Assembly: GCF_932526225.1 (NCBI RefSeq)
Contig: NC_064047.1
Span: 10,586,494-10,646,493 of the forward strand
Direction: 5' to 3'
Source: Nematostella vectensis
Taxonomy: Eukaryota; Cnidaria; Anthozoa; Actiniaria; Edwardsiidae
Length of the DNA: 60,000 bases
Shown here one piece after another: positions 33,157-44,844 of this stretch (its first letter is position 1; each line of letters begins with the position of its first letter). Made by a program: the position numbers and the translations under genes. The notes beneath the pieces were generated by a model, which made no database searches, was not told the DNA's origin, and worked only from the letters and a program-made list of their open reading frames with translations.

Positions 33157-33480
33157 TTACAATGTTAATTTTTGGAGAGCCATAGCAAAGGAGCCAACGG
33201 ATCGACACTCCTTTGTCTCTCGTGGGAGCGAGTTCCAGAGTTTTGCGCCGCTGTACTCGAATGTTCTCTTTCCATAATTATGTTTTATCCTCGGTAACAA
33301 GAGATCGTTCTTTGCTTGGCGAGTGTTCTTTAAGTGAACGTCAGCAAATCTCTTGAATTTAGCCATAAGGTGGTCTGGAGCCATTCCATTAAGGACTTTA
33401 GATACCATTGTACACTTGATTATCCTAGCTCGTTTAGTGAAAGGCTCTATGTTGAGCTCTTCAAATGGCGCCATCGAGTG
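33157..33480 (-). pseudogene. 3' end of a non-LTR (CR1/L2-type) reverse transcriptase
   Basis: About 105 codons end in a stop at 33159-33157 and read RARIIKCTMVSKVLNGMAPD, then YGKRTFEYSGAKLWNSLPRE. This is the conserved C-terminal tail after the RT domain in many LINEs. Everything upstream is missing (5'-truncated insertion). Confidence 0.8.
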
Positions 33481-34023
33481 ATCGTACCATTTCTTTTTGA
33501 AGTAAGACCATCGTATTGTCGAGCTCTATGAGATTATCCCCCCAAACTGTTATACAGTAATCCATTAGAGGCTGTATTAGAGCATTAGAGCATTATACGC
33601 GGAACAAAGTGATTTTCTCGCGAAGTATACATGGTTTAGCAATAAAGCTTGGTATAGTGGTAGATCGTAGTAACTTACAACAGTTGCAGTTGTTGTTGCC
33701 ATGGAAACGCGCCCAATTGCATAAATATGAAGTTTAATTAGTTAGAATCATTCAAGTAAAAATGGGGAACATTTAGGCAAAACAATTTAGAAATCTTAAG
33801 GCATATATTTGTTTATTGACATAACACATTTATGAAATAGCCTTTGCCACGGTAACCGTTGTCATGGTTACGGGGTCGATGGACCAGATGCAAAGGCTAA
33901 TTATTATGGGGCTTTTGACTATGAATAAATACATGTGCTTAGAACACCAATTTACACTGCATAAGTTTTCCCAGGGGCTCATAAAGAGGCAATCAACTTT
34001 CCCATGTTCTGGTACTATATTGG
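33481..34023. other. Intron sequence, nothing firm
   Basis: AT-rich. Holds GTTGCCATGGAAAC (33695-33708) and the imperfect palindrome CCACGGTAACCGTTGTCATGG near 33847. No exon supported. Confidence 0.3.
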
Positions 34024-34408
34024 TGTCACGGCGTTTCCTAGGATCATGCTATTTTTAGACGCGCGGATGAGCCAATCAGATTCAACCTTTGTGTTGACGT
34101 TTTGGCTGAGCTCAACTTCACGCGCAGTCTCAGACAAAAAGCTATGTTCTCTTTTTGGTACTTTGACTTTTTGTTGCTCCCTTTTTTAATATGAGTCCAA
34201 CCCTACCTATGACTTAGAATTCTAGCTTGCAATTCTTTTGGTAAACAAACAAAAATGACGGATGATATATAAAAATACATTCTTCCTAACTATGCAATTT
34301 GCGCGTACAGCCTCACGTCACTTGCGCGCGCGGCCAACGTCAAAGTTAAATTTTCCCGTTCGTGCGCGCGCGTCTAAAAATAGCCTGATCCTAGGGAACG
34401 CTGTGACA
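34024..34408. mobile_element. MITE-like element, ~42-bp terminal inverted repeats
   Basis: Left TGTCACGGCGTTTCCTAGGA...; right complement TGTCACAGCGTTCCCTAGGA. Similarity continues through CTATTTTTAGACGCGCG. About 385 bases with no coding potential. Superfamily unknown. Confidence 0.7.
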
Positions 34409-34435
34409 TTTATATAATACAGATGATTGCCCCTA

Positions 34436-37400
34436 TAGTCCATGGGCCAGGCAAAATTTTAGTATCATTTCGGGGGACTAACGATCACTATGTCCAGTTC
34501 GAAAAGGACACTGAGAGGGTTAAAAAAATGTATGATAGCCATTTAAAAAATGTAGCTAAATTAGTTAATTTATGATTGTAATATAAAAAAATGCGATTCT
34601 GCATAAAAAAGGGGCTCTAGATAAAAAAGCGACGAAATGATGAATAAAATGGTATTTATGAAAAAAACGAAATTCAGAAGGAACAATTAGAACTGACTGC
34701 AAATACAGTCTTTTTCTGCAAAAATTCGGCTTTTAGTATGATTTTTTAGGTGCAAGAGACTTGCTGCTTTTGCTTTGCATTCTGGGTAATCAAGATGGCG
34801 GCGGCCATGCAAGGTAATACAATTATTTTGTTTTCATCGCTATTTTTTTCTTTTGGACATAAAGCTGTTGGTTTTAACATGGACAGAGATATGTCTGAAT
34901 GTGTCTTGCTTAATAATATTGGCATTTAATGCTGCTAACAATTCAATTGCTATTTTTTTGGCATGTACATTTATCGAACTTCCAGTAATTCGAGATATGT
35001 CAGGAAGGGAAAAAATACATAGTGGGTAATTTTCAATGTTGTGCACTTGTAAGATCCTATCAGACGCGATCTACCGGTCTCTATTTAAATTGAAAGATTT
35101 ACATTTTATTCAATTTCTGTCCACTAGAAGATATTACATCCCGAGCCACCCCAAACCGTAAAGCGCTCTCGTATCGATAATGCCGATTGTTTCATTCACT
35201 GTTCTGACGATAACGGAGAGCTCACGCGATTAAAGGATACAGAATCATGGAAAACGTTAAAAGAAGCAAAAGTTAGACAATACAAGCCACTGCTAGAGCT
35301 GTCAGAAGCGGTAGATGAAAAACTTCCTAATATAAGATATAGGAAATGTCGAAGTGCAAGCTCTAGCTATTCTCTCTCGTGAGCTTGTCGCCGAAGAGGG
35401 TCATTATCATACTACTTGCCGAAGGGGTAACACCCTTCCGAGTAAGCCTGCTGATGCAATCGATGAAACAACTGAAGACCAACATTCTGCTATAGAGTCC
35501 AAAGCTTATGAAAAGCTGTTTGACTACATCTGGTCCCACATATTAGAAACCCCGCGAATCGTCAGGTTTACGGATATTACAGAGAAGCTTGTTTCGCTGA
35601 TGAAGGAGCTGGGAGCACAGGAGGTGAGAGAAAGCACTAAACGCAATCTTCGAAGAAAACTAGAAAACGAATTCAAATCATTTTTACAGTGATTTGAAGA
35701 TCTTCTTGACAACAAACGCTTGTTCGTTATACCAGGGACGCTATCTCGGTTTGAACTAGCAAAAGAATTCGTGAAACTGTCAGAACGCAAAGAGGTTGCC
35801 AGCAAAGATGACTCAGTTGAAGTTATAAGTCCTATCTCTTTAGATCTGCGCCACACCATTCGTTCTACCGAGGACAGCATGGTATGGCCTCCAAATCAGT
35901 CAGATCCCCGAAAATGTGAAGGCATTTCTATTCACGTTACTCACCGGCAAAACAGATCCGACAGCCTCCTCTTCACGAAGGGTTGACCGCCTTATAAATT
36001 ACTTTGGGCAGGACTTGGTATACGGTACAACCTGTGGCAGAATCAAACCCCGAAGCACATACTTCTCCCATATGCCGTCCGTCCGTACGAACAACATCGA
36101 ATTGATTCAGATATTAAATCGATGTGGTCATGGAATTTCATATTCTCAGTATTTAAAAATACTCTGCCTTCAAAAGCTAGCCGCGACACCAGAGAATATG
36201 ATTTCGATCCGTGAGAACATCAGACCCTGGACAAGTACCACCTTGGCATGGGATAACATCGACCGTCTAGAGGAGACTTTCAGGACAGGGAACTTCGCAT
36301 CGTGTAAATGGGATAGCGGTCCAGGCTCGCCATTTCCGCCCTCATTTACCTCCAGCACAGCCGGTCATCAACATTGAGAAGTCAAAGAGAAGGAGTATTG
36401 ATGTAATGCTGAGTGAGGAACCTCCATTATATAACGCAGGAGAACGTTGTGGACCACCTCCCAGGACATATGTTGCAGTAACGTCCTCAGATCTCAGAGC
36501 AAATGCCATAAAAAAGAACCTGTTGTGGGTTTTGGTGCGCCTTCATGCCGCTGCAAATCAGACCATCAGCGGATGGATCTGCTTCAACATCTTGTTCCGC
36601 GACCATTACTAGGGATTTTTGGCAAACGATTCCAAGACGCTGGACTGTCATGGAAGGACGGAGGTACAATCGGGCGGTGCGTATGCATAAGCTTTTGTAT
36701 GAAGCTTTGATGAGATAGGCAGGGGGGGGGGCTTCATAGAGTAGATAGGCAAAGAGAAGAAAGTCGTTGTAGACAAAGCACTAGCAGGTATGAAGAGCTT
36801 GCACGATAATGTCTGCGAGTCTGAGTTTAACAAACGAATGAGCGATCAAGCGTTTTACGAGGTTGCAGAACTTTTCGATAGATACACTCTTTTCCTTCGC
36901 AACATTAATGGAAACCTGTCGGCATTCTGGATGAGTTGCCTTGACCTTGCCGAGATTCTCCTGGCGGTGACTGGGCCTTACATCTGACAGCCATTAGAGA
37001 TATGATCGCTTGGTGTTTCGCCTATGATTACGTCAACTATGCAAGATACCTTTCATCGTATCTGTCAGAAATGCCGCACCTCGAAGAAGAACACCTCGAC
37101 GTGCTGAGATACTTGAAGTCTGGTGGATTTTCTGTACAAGTGGGAGAGGGTAATCCTTTTGGGAAGATACCAGTAGACCAAGCATGTGAAGAGACGGTAA
37201 ACAAGGACACCCAAACACCTGGTGGCATTAAAGGGTTTAGCCTGAAGCCAAATGCGGTATGCAAGTTTTACTTCGTTGCGGAATACAGAAGCATGTTCTT
37301 AAGAAACCTTAAAGAGATCCTTCATCTGCAGAGCGATTCAAGTTCTCAGCATACTGACCTTTAGCAGAGCAGGATACTTCGAGACGACGCTGACGTCCCT

Positions 37401-39945
37401 TCGCTGCTTGCCACGTTTGAGAGCTGGTTGAACCCGTTAAAGAGAACAGGAGAAGATCTTCTGTGTTTGTCAACGGGTAAATTGGCATCTGAAGAAGTTA
37501 AAAGGGATCTTATGTCTGCTAAAGATGTCGGCGAGAAGGCCTTCCGGAAATTTAGCCATGAGAGGTTGGAGGCAAACCCACCAATAGTCAAGTTCCACGA
37601 TACCCTGACTAATGCAAAGTTTAAAACCTTTACCCATATGAACAAGAGATAGCGCTGAAAGCGGATCGAGTAGTCTTTGCGCAAATGATAATAATCGCAG
37701 AAGCAAGGCAGCTGAGCATGAAAGAAGTCCTTTCCCACCCACTCGTTCCATTACCGTGATCATTGGCAGCACCAGATGGTTGTTTAAAGAAAACCCAAAA
37801 GTCGGCCCTGGCCAAAGAGCTTCAGAAGCATGTAGAGCCCGTTGAAGATCTTCTTTCAAGCTCGGTCAGCATAGTCGATGGGATGGCGATGGTCCAAAGG
37901 TTGAACGATGAACACAAAACGTTCAGAGAAGTCTTAGATGCGTTGCTTTCCATGGTTTTGCGCGAGGGTGCTAATAGCTTCAGGATTGATGTTGTTTTCG
38001 ATGACTATCGACGAATATCTATCAAGAATGCAGAGAGATAGAAGAGGGGAGATGGGATTGGCAATGAATACCGAAACATCCAACCTGAGCACCGTGTGCC
38101 GCTGTGGAGAAGATTTCAGAAAAATTCTTGTAACAAACAGCAACTCATACTCTTTGTCGTTGATGAGTGGAAGAAGGAACTGCAGATCAAAGATTAGATG
38201 AAAGAAACTGTATGCAACAAGTGGGCAGGAGTGTTACGAAATCACAATCCATGGCTGGGAGCTGTGCGAAGACCTGCGGTCAAAACAAGAGGAAGCGGAC
38301 ACAAGGCTGCTGCTGCACGCACACCACGCCGCTAGAAATGGCGCCCCTGCTCTGACGATACGGATGTCTTTCTACTTTGCCTGGCGTTCAAGAGTTTTAT
38401 CCAGCCTCCAGTCTACATGAAGTGGGGAACACAGGCGCGAACCAAGTTTATCAATATCACAAGCGTGGTGCAACTTCGTGGTCCTTCGCTGTGCCGCTGC
38501 CTCCTGGGACTTCATGCATTCACTGGATGTGATAGTGATAGATAGTAGTGCCTTTGCCTGGAAAGGCAAGCTAGCGCCATTAAAACTGGTTAAGTAGCAT
38601 CCAAAGTTTCTAGAGCTCTTCATGGAACTTGGTACCTCCTAGGAAGTTTCAGAGGAACTATTTGCTAGCCTTGAGGAGTTCACGTGTTTCTTTTACAACC
38701 AGAATCCTGGAACGTCTAGTGTTAATGAGCTGCGATACCGTCTTTTCTGCGTAAAAAGGGAGACATTGATTCCAGTCAGCTTCCTCCATGTGTGGATACT
38801 CTCCGAATGCACTGCTACAGAGCTTATTACCAGACAGCAATATGGCGGAGAAGTCTCCAGAGGTGCCCCGAGGTACCCTCGCCAGTCGGCCAGGGCTGGA
38901 GGATGCAGGAAGGAATGCTGGCGGTTAACTGGATGGCGGGGGATCCTGCACCAATGGCAGTATTGGAGCTTCTTTCGTGTCAATGTAAGAAGAAGTGTGT
39001 AGCTCCAAACTGCACCTCTGTTTCGAACGGTGTCGCATGAACAGATCTCTGCAAGCCCCAAGAGTGTGAAAACCGCAGGGACGACCAGGTTGATGGACTT
39101 ACAGATATCGTAGATGAGGAGTAGAAGGTCTCAGTGTCATTCATTGTAGGCAATACCGTTCGGGGTCAAAAGACATGTAATTAGCATAAATACCAACAAA
39201 AAAGCAAATCAAGTTACAGAAATGTTTACACCAAATGCTGCATGGTTGCCATGGAAACCAATCAGTGAAAAGGCTTTTCATGGATACTGATAGTTAGTAT
39301 GATTGTATGTATGTTGCATTGGTTCGGTTTAACGAACCACATTGTATTTAGATTTCAATGCAATGATGGCATAGCAATGTATAGAAGGAGTTATGAATCA
39401 TGATAATATGCCGCATTTCACAGTCTATATATCTTTAAATATATTTTCTAATCTATTACCCATTGATTTTTCTTCCTGAAGTGTTTGCTCTTGGTGCTGG
39501 TTGATTGTGCTGTAGTATATTACAGTATTTCAACACTCTTAAGAAAAACAAAATCTGTAAGATGAAGTTATTATGTCCTTTTTGGCCCGAAATAAGTATT
39601 AACAACCGTTTTATTTGCCATAGCAACCATTTATTTACAGTGAAATAAGCTCAACTGTTTCATTAACAAATTTAGTTGAGCTACGTACTCGATCTTTTTT
39701 GATTCCGACTTTAATTTTTCAGGTTATTGCCCTAAATATAACACCCTAAGTGATTTAAATGGACAGGACGACAACACAAATGACGTCACTTTATCACGTG
39801 ATTTACCCATGACAGCTATGTTTTTGGCACGGCTATCATAGATAATAATGAAGGAGAATAAATGAGGTTTACAAAAATGTATGATAGCCACAGTCCCCCG
39901 AGATGAGACTAAATTCGAAAATTTTGGCTATTGGCCCATGGACTA
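34436..39945 (+). mobile_element. Academ-like DNA transposon, 5.5 kb, 3-bp target duplication
   Basis: Ends TAGTCCATGGGCCA (34436) and TGGCCCATGGACTA (to 39945) are exact inverted repeats. Looser similarity extends inward about 50 bases (AAAATTTT, CGGGGGACT). CTA flanks both sides (34433-34435 and 39946-39948). A 3-4-bp target duplication and an XPG-type nuclease domain are known traits of the Academ superfamily. The encoded gene is decayed. Located in intron 1 of copy A. Confidence 0.7.
34795..39124 (+). pseudogene. Decayed transposon gene with XPG/FEN-like nuclease motifs and CXC C-terminus
   Basis: A possible first exon (ATG 34795, donor 34814) is followed by a long near-continuous coding stretch from 35128. 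The frame shifts many times. Pieces: DADCFIH-type CxxxC region with ESWKTLKEAK (~35200), VWPPNQSDPRK and LLTGKTDPTASSSRRVDRLI (~35890-36000), LAWDNIDRLEET (~36245), EEPPLYNAGERCGPPPRTYV (36415), GKRFQDAGL (~36612), EGNPFGKIPVDQACEETVNK (37150), KTFREVLDALLSMVLREGAN (~37915). Then come the trio EEADTRLLLHA (~38290), DDTDVFLLCLAF (~38355) and LLGLHAFTGCD (~38500), which mirrors XPG/FEN active-site elements. It ends with CQCKKKCVAPNC and LCKPQEC (~38980-39070), a tesmin/CXC-like cluster. I recall this as a multi-copy cnidarian family. Confidence 0.7.
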
Positions 39946-39959
39946 CTACTCATGAGCCC

Positions 39960-40612
39960 CTGGTTTTCCCCATTTTCTTTTAAAGTTTTTAGCTAATTAA
40001 TATGAAATATGTGCACTTTGCTGCTTCCATGGCAACAGACTGTGCAGATCATGTTTTTCTCCTATGGTTATTCACCATGCCAAATTTGGTTGTTGTAGGT
40101 TATCGCAGTCTTGTATTTTTGAAAAATACTTAGATATCCACGTCATAATGACGTCCTATTTTGTTGCTATGGCAACACAATATATTATTTTGTTCCTCTT
40201 TGTAAGATAATGATTCTTTGAAAACTTGGTCAAAATAGCTCCAATGGTTCAAAATTTACGGATGGGGGCCGAAAGAGCCACCCCCCCCCCCCCCTCCGGT
40301 CAGAGCATATGAAGAAAACGTTTTCGTTTTGGGGGTCTGGTACCGAGGATTCTTAGTTCGTTTTTAGATACTTTCTCTAAAGAGTAAAGATGGTCACAGC
40401 CACTGTTTTTCTCTTCTGATTACAAGTCATAAAGTTTACGAAGCCCCTGCGATACGACAACCTTAAAAATGACAAGAATCATGCAGCTTTTCCAAATAAG
40501 GAAAACATTATTTTTCCTTATATGAAAATGACCGCGTTTGGCAAAAACGACAATTATTGGCTGAATTTTCTTGATATGGAAGCCACAAAAAGCCCGGTCT
40601 TAATAGGGTTAA
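39960..40612 (-). mobile_element. TTAA-family element remnant, minus orientation
   Basis: Ends AAGCCCGGTCTTAATAGGG then TTAA (40609-40612), the complement of the family's left end. Contains the family's ATGACGTC and GTTGCTATGGCAAC (40163-40176) and a C tract at 40279-40294. The other end is missing. Confidence 0.65.
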
Positions 40613-40645
40613 GATGTAGAAATTCGAAAAAGTATGTTTACTGAC

Positions 40646-40880
40646 CAGTAACAATTACTTTCTTACTTTTCTTTGCAGATGTCTGAGTTATTGGGGTTTG
40701 TGGCACAAGGTTGCTTCCAGTCTCTTGGTCATCAGCGTTATCCTCATCCTCGCTGTCCAAGAATTCCCGGTCGCTGAGGAAGTCATTTTGCGCGAGTTTG
40801 GCAAAGTGTGCGGGACCAAACTCTTGCAGCAGAACCAGTAAACAGAGAAACAACGCTCTTCGGGACGACGCTCGTGCCAT
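40646..40880 (-). CDS. Copy A exon 1: signal peptide and acidic linker (residues 1-78)
   Basis: ATG at 40880-40878. MARASSRRALFLCLLVLLQ is a clear signal peptide, followed by FLDSEDEDNADDQE (acidic) and KKSKKVIVT. The donor is TTACTG/GTCAGTAA and ends in phase 1. Exon 2 starts with the two bases needed to complete the codon, giving D at the junction. Linkage to the downstream exons, across an 11.6-kb transposon-filled intron, rests on phase, strand, order and absence of another partner. An unpaired GTAAGG donor on the minus strand at 41487-41486 could end a 5' UTR exon. Confidence 0.55.
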
Positions 40881-42119
40881 TCTTGGGCAATCATATATCA
40901 ATAAATTACTGAAATTTCTTAGTTATTTCATTCCCTTTTATTGTAACATGATTTAGATATAGGAGAGGGAGGGCTGGTTCAATAACATTTCTGTTCTTGT
41001 GATTTCCTTGTTGTTGGCTTTTGAGTGAGCCTTGGTGACAATCCATGCAGCCACACCTTATCAATAAAAGTTTTTTGTGTGTTTTGTTTGGGTTCTGGGA
41101 GGATTTTAGTAAAAAAATATCTAGAGATTAAACAGATTTTGAAATAAGTGCCTCCCCCTTATAAGCCTGGCAGGGACATGAAAAAATAAATTACTTAAAA
41201 CTTGATATCTCAGCAGTTTTCCTAGTAATTTCCTACTACCCCGTCATGTTTTAATAGTCCGTCCCTCAATCAAATTGAATCTTTTTCTGTCAGTTAACTT
41301 TCTCGTGTTTTTCTTATATATACTACATGCCTTTTCTAATGTCCTTCATTATTTTCAATTGACCCGCTATAATTATTTGAATCTCCCGTGAAATGCAACT
41401 AATTTCGATTTCCCTTGGAAGTTAAAATAACGTTTTACTTTTTTTTTTAACTTGAACTTTTTTTCAGATAATAGATTGCGGCCTTACCTCTCCTTACAGC
41501 TGCTCTTTGTCTTGGGAGTGTGGTCTGGTGACAGACAGTCTTCGTATATGTTTAAATATTTGCGTATGAACAGGTGGCTCAACCCGTAACCTTCTTGCAT
41601 GTGATGATGCTGCTAGACCACTTGAGGCGTGCCCCTATTTGCCTTCATAGGGACCTCACGATTGCTTTACAGACAAATTTACGACAGGGGAGGGTAGACT
41701 TACACCAAAGTAGACCCCGGATGGATGTTAGGGTAGCGGAAGTTGGGCGGAAAGCGAGCTTTTTGGGCTCGCACAGCAGCGACCGGGCAAAAAAAAATTA
41801 AAAAAAAAAATTGATGGATTGGGATTGACCCATGGCCGGGTATTCACAAGAGACGATGATGTAAGAGAGCGAATCACCCGTATTAGGGTCATGTACCAAT
41901 ATGTCGTCCGTGAAAGTTATTTTTTAGAACAAACAGCTATTGTAAGATACGCCTCTAGTATTGTTTTGGTCCTGTGCAGTAATTGTCTTATGCTAATATA
42001 TATATATATATATATATGACGATGGTATATTTTTTCTTATCCGAGAAATACTAACTACTTACTAACCGAGAGTGAGGTCATGCCGGGAAATATCAAACTG
42101 AGGCTTTGGCATATCGACC
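40881..42119 (-). promoter_or_regulatory. Putative upstream region of gene copy A
   Basis: Lies 5' of the exon 1 ATG on the minus strand. A good donor (GAGAG/GTAAGG, complement of 41486-41490) could close a 5' UTR exon, with acceptor AAATTTCAG just above the ATG (about 40910). The plus ORF 41574-41801 shows no family features. (AT)n at about 41995-42017. Confidence 0.25.
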
Positions 42120-42300
42120 CAGGCTCCCCCCCCCCCTCCCGGGCCTATGGAACACTGTGAGTCCTGATGCTTGATTTCGCTACTCTCAGGCGAATAGAAA
42201 ATCTTTCTAGTTTATATAAAAAATACAACAACAAGCTGACAAGATCACACGTGATCAGCGTCATTTCTTTAATTAAACTGGGAAGGGACGATGAAGGGAC

Positions 42301-43780
42301 ATTAATCCTATTCAGACCGGGCTTTTTGGGGCTTCCTCTGACCGGGGGGGGGGGGGGGGGGGGATGCGTTATCATAATCAGTTTGTATGCTGATTATGAT
42401 AATTAAAAAAAATTGTCTTTGTGACGTGACGATGATGTTACTTAAGGATACCGTAGACCCAAGCGGTAATTACCCCGATCGTCTCGGCAAAATCGCTCGC
42501 TCGCGTAATTACCCTGATCGTCCCGGCAAAATCGCTCGCGCTCGCGTCGCATTAAAGCAAATGCCAACATACCATATATCAATTTAAAGCTTAATGATTG
42601 TACTTTCTTCCTAAAATAATCATTTTTATACGCGCTTAATTTTGAGTGCTTTTGCCTGGTTCGAAGTGCGAAATCGACCACTTTTAAACATGCGAATTAT
42701 TTATACACACCAAAAGCGCGTAACCTCCCGGGATCTGCTTTATATCTTTCGACATGTACTGAACTGACAAACCGTGTCTACATATGACGTCACACAGCCT
42801 CGTTGATTAATAATCAAGGGTCAAAGTTAGGCGTGGAATAATTTTGCTTTTTTGGCTACAACGCGCTAATTAAGTCCGTAGCAAAAAAAGCTATTGGTTA
42901 TCCGCGCACGGTGTGACAGAACAATATGTATACTAGACGCTTGCCAAGTTGCGCAGGAATCGGGCGGTTAGAAGTGTACCTTGTATTCACATATTTAAAG
43001 TAAGATGGGGTGAAATTTGATTGCGAGATATCGGGGATTGGAGTTGTGTAAACATTAGAGGCAGCGTGACAGTAATGACAGACGAAGAGCAAATAGAGCC
43101 GCGTATGGCAACCAATCACATTGCACGCTCTACACGCAGCGGGAAAACTCTTAGGCGCTCAAATGCCATAGCGCTAGTCGTGCAAGTGAAGGAAGATGCC
43201 TAGACAGAAGCGAGCTTGCACCGAAGAAAAGAAGAGCGCGGAAAACTTAAAAAGACCGCGAACGGAGACAACTCTATATTTTGGGGTTTCTTCCTCGCTT
43301 AGCCTTCTTCGAAGGAAGCCAAGGATTCTTACTTAATCTTGGCGTAGTTTACAACTATGCAAAATTTAGAGTAAACGCTTATAGAGTTGATATAAATACG
43401 GACAAATCTCGGATAAAACGTCGATAATGATGATACTGACGCGCTTGTATGCAGGGGATGTAAGAGGGAAAAGCCGTAAAACTAAGTTCCCCGGATGTTG
43501 ATCGTGGGACTTTGACTTAAGTAAACAGGATTATGGAATTATTGACGCCTTCGAGAATAACGCAACACTCGTTCGAATTTGGTTTTTCTTGAATATCTGG
43601 CGGAGTATTTAAGATTTTGGTGGTATTTTTTTTTTGCTAACATCTAGAGTGTGCCTATTGTCATCGAATGGCATAATAAAAAAAAAATTACCCGAAATGA
43701 AGCCATTTGGGTCTACGGTATCGTTAAGTGAGCAGAAACGGGTAATATTTCTGTTTATTTTAGATATGTTTTTCTGTATG
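42301..43780. mobile_element. TTAA-family element remnant (unit B) interrupted by a nested element
   Basis: Left end ATTAATCCTATTCAGACCGG, then a 20-base G tract (42344-42363). The interior is deleted. The remainder resumes after the nested insertion with GTGAGCAGAAACGGGTAATA. The unit A counterpart is the full copy 5422-6886. Confidence 0.65.
42446..43723. mobile_element. Nested TTAA-target element, 1.28 kb
   Basis: TTAA at 42442-42445 and 43724-43727 flank inverted ends GGATACCGTAGACCCAA and complement CGATACCGTAGACCCAA. Removing it rejoins CACTTAA-GTGAGCAG as in unit A relatives. It contains a direct repeat of ATCGTC(T/C)CGGCAAAATCGCT at 42478 and 42516, and a small basic ORF MPRQKRACTEEKKSAENLKR from 43196. 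No recognisable transposase. Confidence 0.75.
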
Positions 43781-44417
43781 TCTTATGGCGATAAGAAAAA
43801 GATTTATGCCAGTCTACCAACTTCAGCATTTTTCGTTTTTCTTTTCAGGATCTGCAGGGACACGTTCGTCTTCGAGTGGTTCTCTATTGGTTCTCTCTGA
43901 CCCAAGCACATTGAGATCCAGGTATGAAAGGTTGCGACGATGATGCTGTTGGTCATGAGTTGATAGTAATGATAATAATGGTGGAGAACCCCCCTTCTAG
44001 TAGCCACAAATACAGTAAATGTATGAGACATTATCTAAAATACAAGAGAAAATGCCTTGACAGAGCCTTTTGAGCACCCTATTGTTAAAAATCCTGGCTA
44101 CGTCGCTGGGGTGCAAACGCAAACCCCACAACGGCCAAAAGTCCACTCACGGTGCTATCTGTAGACAAAACTATAAAGCATCAGCTACATCACTCTGGTA
44201 TGTCATCAATCCATGAGTCAGAAGTTTTTGTAGCCAAACCCGTCCCGTGGAGATACTTGGCATAAAACACCCCTTTTTGTTCTTTCGACGGTGATCAGAT
44301 TTTTATTACAAAACTCACTCACTCCGCCCCCCTCCCCCCGGAAAACTTCGGTCCACTTTTTAGGATTTCCCACCCCTCCAAGAAAAATCATGTGTTTGGG
44401 CCCGCTGTTTCAAGTTC

Positions 44418-44540
44418 TGTTGTGAGTAGTCCCATATATGGAGTCACGCCACCACGTGACTCACTACCGTTATGTAAGCTTGCCATGTGCGTTATTAAAA
44501 AAAGTTGTTGCTTGTTGAACCCTGTAGTCCGATCATAACA
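44418..44540 (+). repeat. 5' LTR, 123 bp
   Basis: Begins TG and ends CA; contains CCATATATGGAGTCACGCC and a CACGTGACTCA motif resembling AP-1/E-box sites, which may drive transcription. Confidence 0.95.
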
Positions 44541-44844
44541 TGGTACCAGAAGTGTTATAAAGGAAGTCCAGGGCGATAGAGAAATTCAAGCCGCCTTCAG
44601 AACTTGATATAGATAGCAGAAATCTAGCGGAGACGTGGCGCGAGTGGCAGGAGAGTTGGGAGCTGTACGAGATTTCGAGCGATCTTACAGCGAAAGAGGA
44701 AAAAGTTCAAGTGGCGACGCTGTATAGCGTACTGGGATTAAAGGAGTAGAGTACTGAAGAGTACTGAAAACGCTACCAAATGTCCCAGAAAGTCTGGCAG
44801 ATAGAAAGGTGAAGGACACGCTGAAAGTTTTAAAGTAATATTGC

